From positions 248,001 through 312,000 of the forward strand of contig NOWV01000036.1 of the NCBI GenBank assembly GCA_003344405.1: a DNA stretch of 64,000 nucleotides. The letters run 5' to 3'. Each line of letters opens with the position of its first letter. The first letter of the stretch is position 1. The notes beneath the pieces were generated by a model. That model was given only the letters and a program-made list of their open reading frames with translations, was not told the origin of the DNA and made no database searches. Of this stretch, positions 53,901-64,000 are shown in pieces. Source of the stretch: Trichoplax sp. H2. Taxonomy: Eukaryota; Placozoa; Uniplacotomia; Trichoplacea. A program made the position numbers and the translations under genes.

Positions 53901-56900
53901 TGTAAAGGTTGAGCTTGACAAATTAACGGTACATGCTACCAATTTCAACTCAGAAATGCCTTTCTTGTTTTCTGAATTAATTATTTACTTTATGTTATAT
54001 AGGAAGAAGACAAGAAATCGGAAGAGAGGAGAACGTTAATTGTACATGAATTATTTTCAACGGAATTGAATTATATGCGAACTCTAGAGATTATTGAAAC
54101 CGCTTTTGTTAATCCACTTAGAGCAGCAATGGGTTCAAACAAGTAAGCAATCACAAATTGTTATGTAATATATTTTAGCTATTTATGATTAAAGTGATTA
54201 CTGGTTTGAGAAAATAATTATTTGAAATTGAAATTTGATAGACCAATAATTAGCTCCTCCAACATTCAACTCATTTTTGGCGATATTTTGGCAATTTTGA
54301 ATATTAGCAGGTAGTTTATGGCATAGTTTAATATTTCTAACTTACATTTAACTAAGAAAGTCGTTTCCTAATGTAGCGAATCTTTCTTGAGGCTAAGATG
54401 ATTGTAAAAAATTAAAATGTTACAGACTTATGAGTATTCTCACTTTTCATCAATTACAGAGGTTTATTAGAAGATCTTACTCCTAGAGTTCGATCGTGGA
54501 CTTCAGAACAAGTTAGTATTGGTATATTTTAGATTGATCGATACATTATTTCAAGTTCCGAAGTATTCATCAAAGAGATATGATAAGTTCTAATCAACTT
54601 TAAGTTCTTAATTAAACTTCAAACTGATCATCACCAATCAATACTGATAGGTTATTGGCGACATTTTCCGAAAGTTTACTGTGAAATTGAAAACGTATAC
54701 CAATTATATTAATAACTATACGGTGACATTATCGACCATTGAAAAGGTTAGGGATTTGACAGTAAAATAAAAATATCATTTATGGATCTAAGGTCTAAAA
54801 ATGGCGCGGAATTATGACTAATTTTGCCAATTATTGCAAACTGAGCATTCCAGAAATAATTTTATAGCCTTCGTTACACAGTAGATGGTCTTATTGATGA
54901 GGTTTTAAAATGACATAATTCTAATTTAACTTCTTGTATTATTTTTATGCTTTTATTTCTTTACGGAATATGCTTGGATTGTGGCTATCTTAGTGTCAAG
55001 AACAATTTCCAGGGTTTCGAGTATTTTTAAAGAGGACGGAACGGAAAACACAGACCAAAATGCTTAGGTAAGGCTCTGTTGTGAACACCTTTGTGTCAAT
55101 AATATTATTTCCGGTTTGACAATTGCTCTGCGCTTAAATTAGTTAATTTACAACCCTCATTTTCAGTTACGTGTACATTAGAGTTGTTACCAGTATTGCA
55201 TTAAATTAAAAAGTAAATAGCTGTAAACGTTAGTAGTAAGTCTTTATTGCATTACAACAATTAGTTCGTCGATATATTGACATGATATAAACCGCAACTC
55301 CATCGATTTTAAATATTCACTGAAATTTTATAACAGAAAGAATACTGCTGCTTAATATTCATACTAGTACATATAGCTCTCTTAAACAGAATAGTAAGAT
55401 CAGCAAAGAACTTTTACTTATAAAGTACAAAAATTAATATATTAATTGTTCATTTATGGTCAATATTTTCAGCTTAAATGAGTTGCTAATCCTGCCCACT
55501 AATCGTATTGAAGGGTCAGTACTAGACTTGAATACTTCACGTTGTATAAATTTCAAAAATGAAATAGAATTAGTACCATTGCTACCAACTGCATTTACAC
55601 TAATTTTAATTTCCATTCTAATTTGAAAACCATTAGCTATGTCAAATTATTGACAGCTCTGGCTAATCAAGCCCCTCCAAATCATCCTGATCATAAGGAA
55701 TTACCACTGCAAATTAAACAATTACAGCATGTTTTAAGCTTTATTGCAGAGGTGCAGCATCATCTTATAAACTTAGCTATACTCAAATTATTTACAATCA
55801 ATACTAAATTTAGTAATTACTTTTAATACAGGCAAGAGCTCGTGCAGAACGAGATAGAAAAATGATTGCATTACAAAAAAGAATTGAAAATTGCCCGGTA
55901 CAATAATAATAATAATACTAGATTAGAAATTTTGTTCGGATAAATGATTATAATTTTGAATGAGTAAGATTTTATTGCTTTACCATCAATCTAGACCTTG
56001 ATTGAAGGAAATAGACACATTATTACTGAAGAATGTGTTACAAATTTGAAGTGTATACACGGTGATAAAGCAGATATTAAGCCAGAATCTAGGCAAGTTT
56101 TTACAAAAATATGACTTTATTCTTGTACTTTTATCAGCTCGAAATGATTTTCTTAACTGCTATTCTGCTTTAGGCTGTATTCACCTATCGAAGATCTTGG
56201 ATTATTATTATTTAACGATGCTCTAGTAGTAACCCATCGAAAGTCGCGCTACTTTCCATTTATTCGAGCAGTTGAACAAACAGATAAGTAAGTGACTTTA
56301 TTACTATCTTCTATTTATGAACTTATAAATGCATATTAATGGAGATATCCGATAATGTATATGATGAATTTCATTTTAATTTATTTTCCATTAGCTATAT
56401 CTTTTTTCAGTCTATGAATTAAGCTTTTATTTGTTCCTTTTGCAGATTTTTCGTTTCTGTGGCATTAATTCGATTAACGGTTGATGATGTAGCCGATACA
56501 AAATGTAAATATTTTTTTTCTATATTCTAAGCAATAAGAACTAGCCATTGCTAGACCATATATATTCAAGTCTAAATTTGGATTTAACGAAGCGATCATA
56601 ATCTACCGATAGTTTTGCTAAGACTGAACTTGATTCCTGTAATAGTACGCTAATTTTTCCTTATTTTAGCTAAGTTTACGATATATTGTAGTTAGATTGA
56701 GAACAGAGGGCTACAAAATTCGCGCTTTATACGTAAATACTTGAGATATTGAGGCATGATTTCCTAGCACATTATTTGATTGGAAGACTGTAAATATTCG
56801 ATTACTGGATCATGTACATTTAAATCCAGATTTGAACATAAGGAAACCATCATAGCCTATCTGCAATTTTGCTAATGCCCGAACACGGCTTCTGCAACAG

Positions 56901-57279
56901 TATGCTCATTGTCCTTTACTTCAGCTTAATTTACATTACATCTAACTTAGAGTGTTACAAAAAATCATGCTCTATCGTCTTGAGATGCTGACTTTAATTA
57001 AATATCGAATTAGTTACTGTATAATCATATAATTGCCTTTTCATGAATGTCAGAAACAAGGTAGTCTTCTTGTTACCTTATTTACATGAACGTACATGAA
57101 ATCGAAGTAACCAATAAAGGATTACTATATTTTATATTCATATAGATGCAAAAAATGTTTTCAAGATGTCAACGCCAAAACGAGAATGGATATGCCAAGC
57201 ATCTTCACCTGAAGCAAAATGGCGATGGATATCTATATTAGAAAAATCGATTGATAATGCAATAGAAATTGAATCTTAA
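50922..57279 (+). CDS. ECT2L-like Rho guanine nucleotide exchange factor: DUF4347, DH and PH domains, 25 exons
   Basis: Predicted activator of Rho-family GTPases. Exons: 50922-51021, 51140-51318, 51412-51542, 51630-51699, 51791-51853, 51955-52070, 52199-52254, 52370-52498, 52612-52701, 52792-52895, 53030-53215, 53316-53411, 53584-53679, 54003-54142, 54242-54310, 54460-54511, 54651-54746, 54994-55067, 55473-55514, 55637-55751, 55832-55897, 55995-56092, 56174-56287, 56446-56504, 57146-57279; all in frame, 824 residues. Residues about 161-346 look like DUF4347 (RVIFISSRIPAAELLHEAV, IGFFVHYQHPGQINLV, DWLLTPGG). Then a Lys run (about 425-440), an acidic linker (441-472), DH (about 480-690: VHELFSTELNYMRTLEIIE, LNELLILPTNRIEGYVKLLT) and PH (about 715-815, ending KREWICQASSPEAKWRWISI). 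The intron after 56092 uses a GC donor (AG|GCAAGT). DUF4347 with DH recalls vertebrate ECT2L, but I see no F-box. The first exon was chosen from ATG 50922; an upstream exon could lie in the gap. Confidence 0.87.
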
Positions 57280-57673
57280 CTGCTATTAAATACTAGAGCA
57301 GAATACTTATAAGTGTTGGATATGGTGATTCGGGAAGATAGATAATACGAGTTACAGGAAATACTACAGCCATTCTTTCTTTCTGCTTATACAATTTCTA
57401 ATACCATATTATAAATACTTTATTCGATGATAGGTTGCAGATAAGAGCAGCCAAAGACATAACTCGATTTTTGTAGACTAGATTGATTCTTGCGTATCTC
57501 CATCAATCTCCAGCCAATACAGCTATGTATATCTACATAAATTCAAGGTTTTAAAGAAAATTTTTCTGAAAATAATCGATTATAATTATTTAAAGGCAAA
57601 ATTTTGTTTTACGGCAATAATGAAAGACTATTCTATAATGAGAATTACTAACTTGCAATTAATTTAAAACAAT

Positions 57674-57696
57674 TTATTAATTAATTAATTAATTAT
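57674..57696. repeat. (TTAA)n microsatellite
   Basis: Run of TTAA tetranucleotides (TTTATTAATTAATTAATTAA). Confidence 0.9.
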
Positions 57697-60600
57697 TGAT
57701 ACCTAAAGAACAGATATAGTATGAATTAGTTGAAATATGGAACGATACGGGTCGACTTTATGATATCTTTACAAGATCTTAATGATTTACCGTTTTTTCA
57801 ATTTCTTATATCTCTTTAACTTCGAGCTATCAATAAAAATACGCATAATTTATGGCATACTCATGGCAATAAGAATGTATCGTTAAAGCTGTTGTAATAT
57901 ATAATATATAATACAAACCAAAGAATAACTAGAATTAACCGACCTTGTATTACTACAAAATATAGGCATAGTGTGAGTAAACTATAATATGAGCTACACC
58001 AGTAATTAACCAACTAGAAGAGTTTTTAAATATTCATAGGATATTTGAATGGTTAAGTATTGACCATTCATCCAATTAGAATTTAATACCGTTCTAGTCT
58101 AATTTGTTTGGACTATTATTGTTCTATCCTCAGCAATATCTTGAATTTGCCAATCATCATGGAATGAAAAGAGCATTGTTATGACCATTTTATGTCAAAT
58201 TTTAATAATCAATAATCTGGTTTTTAGTTGCGTGATTAAAGCATGCATGATATGGATAGAAAAAATTCCCATTATCATTTTATCGAACAACCAAAGAGGT
58301 TAATAGGAATTAATAGTAGGATTGAAAAAATTGATCAGAAACATTAGCTATCATAATCTTTATACTCTTCAAATTCTCCATATCATAGCAAGTTGCTTTG
58401 AAGTAAAATCAAGTCATAAATACAATTATCAAATTGTCAATATCATAATTGTTGGTCATTCTTTGAATGAAAAGATTAAAATCTTTTAGATTTCTGGGTA
58501 AGCAATTCGAATATATCTACTACAGAATATAGACATAGAGTCTCGAGTGGCGTGATACTATAAACGCGTGCATAATTCTTTCGGACTTGCCGATCAATAA
58601 TACAATAGTTAAGATAATCGTAAAGGTTTGATAAAGTGATTTTAATGCTCTTGTTATATTCTATTTTAAAATAATCTAGTAAAACAGTATAAGTAAGGAA
58701 TTGCATTATTATTTAATTATCCATATCAAAAATATTCCACTATCGAATAGCAAGACTATATGAATTTCTTACGGGCTAGCTAATCAAAATTGTAGAATCT
58801 GCGGTAATTGGAAAGATTATCCAGATTTTCAAGATTTTTGAATTCTACATACTATTGTACGCTGATTTCAAATAAAATCAAGTCATTTACACCACTACTA
58901 ATGGCCAATATCTGAAATATCAATCAATGAGCTTGAAGACGGAAAATCTTATAGATCTTTAAAATTCGATCCATGTACATGTTATGTTACATATGCTTTC
59001 AATAATATTCTTGACAGTGGCGTGATATAAGCTCGTGCGTAGTTCTTCTAGGCTTGTCAATCAATAATTAATAAAACAGTAAGGATAATCGAAAAGAAAA
59101 GATGAAATGTAATTTTAATGGACATGCAGCTTTCATCTTTTTAGAAGCTGATGAAAAGTAAAATCAATGTATTATATAATTGTGTGACTATCTATATCCA
59201 AAAATATGCCAGCCTATTACTGAATTGCAAAGTAGAGAATCCTACAGTCTTTATAAAAGCAAACATGAAAATGTGATTTTGGAAGTGTGATTAAAACGTT
59301 CCTAATTGTATTGACTTTACCATTCGACAAGGACTACATTGTCTAAGATAATCAATAAGATGTAATGACATTGATTTCTATACACTCCTAATTATCGGTT
59401 TTACTTGAGCCTATTTCTACTAGAATTACAGAATCCGCACACTCGCTTAAATGTTTATATCAGGAGATGTTCGGTGTCGATAAAAAAGCAAAAGGCAGAA
59501 GAGCTTTTGCACCAAGATAGCAATTAAAAGCAATAGATGCACATAAGCTGCAGAATATAGCCCCTAGAGTGATTAAATTGTGTAGATTTTAGACATAATT
59601 ATCATAATATTATGTTTAGAATAATCAAAAGGATCTGATAGAATGATTTTGAAGCACTAGGACTTTTCTTGTTGCTATCTATTGCAAGTCGAGTTTTAAC
59701 TAAAATTTCAGGATAAACCACGTGCATTTGCGGCAATCATCGTAAGGTTACTGAACCGCTATATACAAGCTCATAAGATAGATCTCCTTGCGTATAACCA
59801 GGTAGGCTGTTCATTCGGTTTAAAATCTGGTTAATTAAGATTATGAATTGTGAGCTAGAGCAGACAGCAGCGATTCATTGATACTAATCTCAGGAATTGA
59901 CTTTTAAATGAAAGGAGTTCTTTCTAAGGTATATTTAAGACCGAAACCAAGCTAGTCAGCTATCCAGTTACGGATAGACATTGTTAATTTATTTAAGAAT
60001 TTTACCTCTCCGCTATATAGTAGGAGAGCTCGAGAAAACTTGCAGTTTTACTTTTTTATATCAAATTATTAGTACATTTGTGACAATTGGATAAATGATT
60101 AAACACGGTATGATATCTCTTAATAAACTGGTATCATCAAAGTTAACGGATGTTAACCGTATTGATATAGTTATAAATTAATCAATTATTCAATCGTGAT
60201 TTCGAATTTATCCATCCTTGGCTAGTCCGAAAGGATGAGATTGCTTGTAAAAATTATTAATATTGATCCAATTGGTATTTATTATTAGGTACGATCAAAT
60301 TAGAATTCTTTCCTAATCATCATTAAATCGTGTAAACTAAGCTTTGGTTTGTGCATAGATCAAGATTAAAATTTATCGCTAATGTCCTATAAAATGATAG
60401 AGAGATTGTTTAAGTTTTAATAATACTATTAGATCAGTATCCTATAGTATAATGAATACCTAACTATGCCATCTTGCCTAAACGCTAGCTAAGGTTCCAA
60501 TCAGTGTAAATCACTTGTCTAGCAGAAGCAGATCTCTTGCCACTGTAGTTTGGATACTGCCTCTTTCATTAGAGTATCGGTTAAATATTAGCGAAACGTT

Positions 60601-61556
60601 AAGGCAAAATACTGCCAAATCACTTAAGTATTCCACCTGGTGATATAATATCATTGAATATGGAGGCGTCTCTTTGAATGAATATGGTTGCCATTGAGAT
60701 ATTTATTATTAATCATGTTGAATTGGGTATTGTTCTTTTTCAATCTCAAATTACTGAAGCATGAAGTCTATAGTATTATGTACTTAAAAGTATAATAGCC
60801 GAAATTGGCAACAGATGGTAATTAAGAGTAAAGAGATTGTGAAAGAAATACTTCAATGGTTAGAATATCGAATTCAGGAAGTGACGAAAAGGATACCTAA
60901 ATAATTAATTAAAATATTGTCATAAATAAATAACATACAACACCTACTCGGTCAAAGGCTATTTAATTTTAATAAATATACAACTGCAGATTACCTTTAA
61001 TCGATTTAGATTTGATCGACCCTGTTTAATTACTGCGTTGAAGTAGATATTAGAGAGCTGTCGAAAAAACAGGATTCTGAACATTACAGTTTTCAAAATT
61101 TCGAGAGTCGTTTCATCCGAAATTCTGGTGGCAAACATTCATGATATTGATTGCTTTTAGGTAAAATTAATTCTTGAAAATAAGCTTATTGTAATAATAT
61201 GGACAACAAACTTTTATAACCTTATTAGAATTGATAAAATATTTGATCAGAAATGTACCGTACAGGATCATGGTAGGAAATAAAGCTAATCGATAAATTA
61301 ATTTTATTGCCGGGCACATTGGAAAATTCGCTGCTTAATACATTAAACATCAGTCTTTTTTGCCTAATCAATTACTCATTCACCATTTGTCAAATTGGTA
61401 ATTTTATAAAATTTTTTATAAAATTTATACCTAGTATAGGCAAAAACAAATTGGAAGACTGATTTGAAAACTTAAAGTGACTTTATTCTAGAACGAAGCT
61501 GTTAACAATATTGATCACTATCAGGTAAACTTATTCAAGCTATTTCTAACGAAATA

Positions 61557-61576
61557 AAAATTAGCATGCTAATTTT
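61557..61576. repeat. Perfect 20-bp palindrome
   Basis: AAAATTAGCATGCTAATTTT equals its own reverse complement. In AT-rich DNA this may be chance; the central GCATGC makes it more notable. Confidence 0.8.
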
Positions 61577-62161
61577 CAAAAGAAATAAGAGTAGTAAATT
61601 AATTGGTCGATTTGTTAAAAATAAACCATCCGAAATAAAATTATTTCTAGTGCGTAAATTTAATCTAATTTATAAATGTAGATAGAACTGGTGAAAGGTA
61701 AAAACAAATTAGCTGGATGTGCGTACTTGCTCGCAATATTAAGTTATTTCCAACAGTTCTAATTTCCTTCAAAGAAACGGTTGATGAAATCTGATTTCCA
61801 GGTAGGATATGTGTTCTATATTTAAAAAGGAATTAAATTTACGGCTCAGACTTCAAAGAAATTCTAAAAGAAAAGTAAATTCACTAGTAGATATGTACTA
61901 AAATAAACTTCTTCCGAAAAGAATCTAATTTCTATAGCGGATGCCATCTACTCTTTCTAGCTATAGTCGTTGCGGAATATTGGAAAGAAATCAATTTAGC
62001 AACGTGATATATTGGAAAGTGTCTATAAAAGAGCCGTTAAACAGATTTAACCTCTTAACGAAACTTCTTTCAACAAAAATCTGATCCCAACTACTTAAAT
62101 ATCTTCTTATTTGTGCTGTTTGCACTGATTTATTCCCATCCAAAGCTAGAGCGAATAAAAT

Positions 62162-63358
62162 ATGCTGAAACATCATTTACCTCATTGCTTGAGTGGTTTT
62201 ATGCTTCTGGATAAGGAGCTCCATGAAAATGTTAGCACTGCCTACCTGATCCATTTTTTTATTCTGATTAGTTTGGCTTTAGTCGGAGTAATTGCGGATA
62301 CTATCTTTGTATTTGAACTCATCCGAGACAATAATCGATATCTTGAGATTTTAACCCTTTTAAATCAATCCAATGTCCTACAACCCTTTGATAAATCTCT
62401 TACCTGCAATCAGACCATCAACTACCAGACTTTCCATGATGATTATTTGAGTTATAATTATTCCACTATCATTTATTTAATCCTTTATACGCTAGGATTA
62501 GTGGTTGCGTTTGTTTTTATTTGCAACATCATCTTGTGGACAGTCTTGAAATATCATAAACAAACACCGTTACTATTTCGCTATGTTAATAGCTTGGCAG
62601 CATTTGTGTTAGCCTTCCATCAGAATATACCACAAGTGATATTTTTATTCGCCATTATTGGCTTACGCCATAGTCCACAAGGTTTATATTGTGCTGAGTG
62701 CTTATTAACAAGGCAATGTGTTCAATCCGATGCTTCTATCCTGACGAGAAGTTATGGAGGTACTGCGCGCTTTCTATCCATCATGATTTATGCAATCTAT
62801 TACGGAGCTATAGAATTAAATAGTCATGTTGGTAAAACCAAAAGCGAATCTTCGGATAAAACCATTTTCCAAGAAAGTTCAGTTTCGAAACATTGGCTTA
62901 CTGTACAGCAGAAATTTTATTACCTACCAGTAGCAATTATTTATACCTTGGCCTATATCTTACATAAAATTTTGCATTTCCCCGTGGCGGAATTTGAATC
63001 CAATGGGCGTTGTCCACATGGCCTCGAATTCCTTCGTGGATCATTTTGGGCATCTTTTACTGCTACTGGAACCGCAATACTTGCTATTAAAGCCAATCTA
63101 GAAAATTTAGCAGGTTCTTTATTTCCAGTAGAAGATTTAGGCAAGATGGAAACGATCACAACGGTGATCATCATCATTCTTGCATACTTTATTACTATTG
63201 CTATCATTACGGTAGTTATGGTTATCAAATCTCAAATGAAATCAGGACAGACTTACTTCACTGCAGCAATGATTCTGTTGCTGTTTTTCCTAACTGCCCC
63301 ATTATTGCTGATTATGGCCATAGTTCATCTACTTAAAGAGCTGATAGGAAAATATTAG
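62162..63358 (+). CDS. Intronless multipass membrane protein of unknown family, 398 residues
   Basis: A single uninterrupted frame from ATG 62162 to TAG 63356, the only long intronless gene in the window. I do not recognise the family. Hydrophobic stretches suggest 6-8 membrane helices, at about residues 28-52, 101-128, 142-168, 203-218, 253-270, 293-312, 333-356 and 367-390. The loop between the first two has N-glycosylation sequons (N83 NQT, N99 NYS) and a Cys; a short Cys-rich loop (C177, C180, C186) follows the third helix. The C-terminus is short and basic (LLKELIGKY). An AATAAA lies 5 bases after the stop (63363-63368). The lack of introns, in a region of intron-rich genes, could reflect retroposition or membership of an intronless receptor-like family. 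Homology to known receptors could not be established by eye. Confidence 0.75.
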   Translation: MLKHHLPHCLSGFMLLDKELHENVSTAYLIHFFILISLALVGVIADTIFVFELIRDNNRYLEILTLLNQSNVLQPFDKSLTCNQTINYQTFHDDYLSYNYSTIIYLILYTLGLVVAFVFICNIILWTVLKYHKQTPLLFRYVNSLAAFVLAFHQNIPQVIFLFAIIGLRHSPQGLYCAECLLTRQCVQSDASILTRSYGGTARFLSIMIYAIYYGAIELNSHVGKTKSESSDKTIFQESSVSKHWLTVQQKFYYLPVAIIYTLAYILHKILHFPVAEFESNGRCPHGLEFLRGSFWASFTATGTAILAIKANLENLAGSLFPVEDLGKMETITTVIIIILAYFITIAIITVVMVIKSQMKSGQTYFTAAMILLLFFLTAPLLLIMAIVHLLKELIGKY

Positions 63359-64000
63359 AGTGAATAAAACGAATTTCTTTACATTCAGGAAACAAGGCAA
63401 AGTTATTTTGCTGCTGGTATGATTCGCTTGACAGGATTATTACGATAGTCTTCCGTTTCTGATGATGATAGTTGTACCTCACATTTCACCGCTTTCAAGA
63501 GCTGATAGGAAAACACTAAAGTAGATGAAAAAAATTTCTTTTCTTTTAGAGAATAGGGCAACATTATAGCACTGCTGTGATTTAATTAACTAAATCGTTA
63601 CCGTAGTCTTCCATTCCTGCTAATGATAGTTGTACGTATTGCTCCATTAGCAAGAGCTGATAGTAAAATACTAGAGTGGATGAAATAAATATTTTTTCTC
63701 TTCCGGAATCAAGGTATAATTATTTCACTGCTGTTGTCAATTAATTAACTTAATCATTACGGTAGTCTTCCATTCCTACTGATTATAATTATAATTATAC
63801 CTATTTGCTCCATCTTTAAGAGCTGATAGTAAAATAATAGAGTAGACGAAAATGAATGCATTTGCCCTCTAGATTTACGACGGAGTTATTTTAATGCTTG
63901 TGAGATTTAGATATTTTAATCATTCCTTTCATATTTCTGTTAAGGACAGTTCTATCCTGTCGGCTTTAAGAGCTGACAGGAAATAACTAGAGTAAATAAG
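63359..64000 (+). pseudogene. Four decayed tandem copies of the 3' end of the membrane-protein gene
   Basis: The last roughly 150 bp of the gene, including the codons for the final helix, KELIGKY and the stop region, recur downstream. The landmark AAGAGCTGATAGGAAAATA (63336-63354 in the gene) reappears near 63497, 63653, 63820 and 63970 as AAGAGCTGATAGGAAAACAC, AAGAGCTGATAGTAAAATAC, AAGAGCTGATAGTAAAATAA and AAGAGCTGACAGGAAATAAC. Spacing is about 150-165 bp. Copies have stops and frameshifts and progressive divergence; the array may continue past the window. Confidence 0.85.

Larger units (their letters stand above)
57280..62161. other. Long intergenic region without recognised genes
   Basis: 4.9 kb, AT-rich. 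No ORF here has a family signature. Landmarks: a (TTAA)n run at 57674-57696; three or so diverged segments sharing TGGCGTGATA..A..CGTGC.TA.TTCTT and GATAATCG.AAAGG around 58545, 59020 and 59600; a perfect 20-bp palindrome at 61557-61576. The right end should hold the promoter of the membrane-protein gene. Confidence 0.5.

Noticed and set aside
62953-63228. 91-residue minus-strand frame
   Set aside because: Antisense of the membrane-protein gene; no independent support.

Overview
The window is eukaryotic nuclear DNA: AT-rich, with many short GT-AG introns (and one GC-AG intron) and animal-type genes on both strands. The gene set (mitochondrial-clan cytochrome P450s, a DUF4347/DH/PH Rho exchange factor, a long kinesin-light-chain-type TPR protein) together with small introns points to an early-branching animal, most likely a placozoan such as Trichoplax. 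That assignment is inference from gene content, not a database match.

Layout. 1-15972 is a housekeeping block: the 5' part of mitochondrial ribosomal protein L19 (minus), RPUSD1-like pseudouridine synthase (plus), a complete 23-exon CDC5L (minus), then about 3 kb of head-to-head palindrome-rich satellite that interrupts the space before a 12-exon PAXBP1/GCFC2 homologue (plus). CDC5L and PAXBP1 are both linked to the spliceosome. 17061-20478 is a 7-exon cytochrome P450 on the minus strand. 23964-28743 is a TPR-array gene on the minus strand, broken by a gap and three frame breaks, with three small 3' exons that give it a basic tail. 28744-32761 is repeat-rich and has no assigned gene. 32762-50472 is a plus-strand tandem P450 array: two complete genes, one truncated at its 5' end by a gap, one clear pseudogene, and one orphan first exon. 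50922-57279 is a 25-exon ECT2L-like Rho guanine nucleotide exchange factor. 57280-62161 shows no gene. 62162-63358 is an intronless multipass membrane protein of unknown family, followed by decayed tandem copies of its own 3' end.

The P450 genes share an exon pattern conserved almost to the base (440-446/200/389-395/167/79/201-204/117 nt), which lets the pseudogene lesions be located exactly. Their N-termini and the heme-region GRRIAELEMQ signature mark them as mitochondrial-type P450s.

The assembly needs care. There are five runs of exactly 20 N, and each is flanked by sequence that is also present nearby at very high identity. This suggests nominal gaps between overlapping or allelic contigs, so some duplications here (second CDC5L exon 1, part of the TPR array, possibly P450 D) may not be real.

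No wholly new biological system could be demonstrated. The most unusual structures are the ACTGTACAGT palindrome satellite, the splice-motif-bearing minisatellites that fill intron 1 of three P450 genes, the complementary truncation of two P450 copies, and the decayed 3'-end copies behind the membrane-protein gene.
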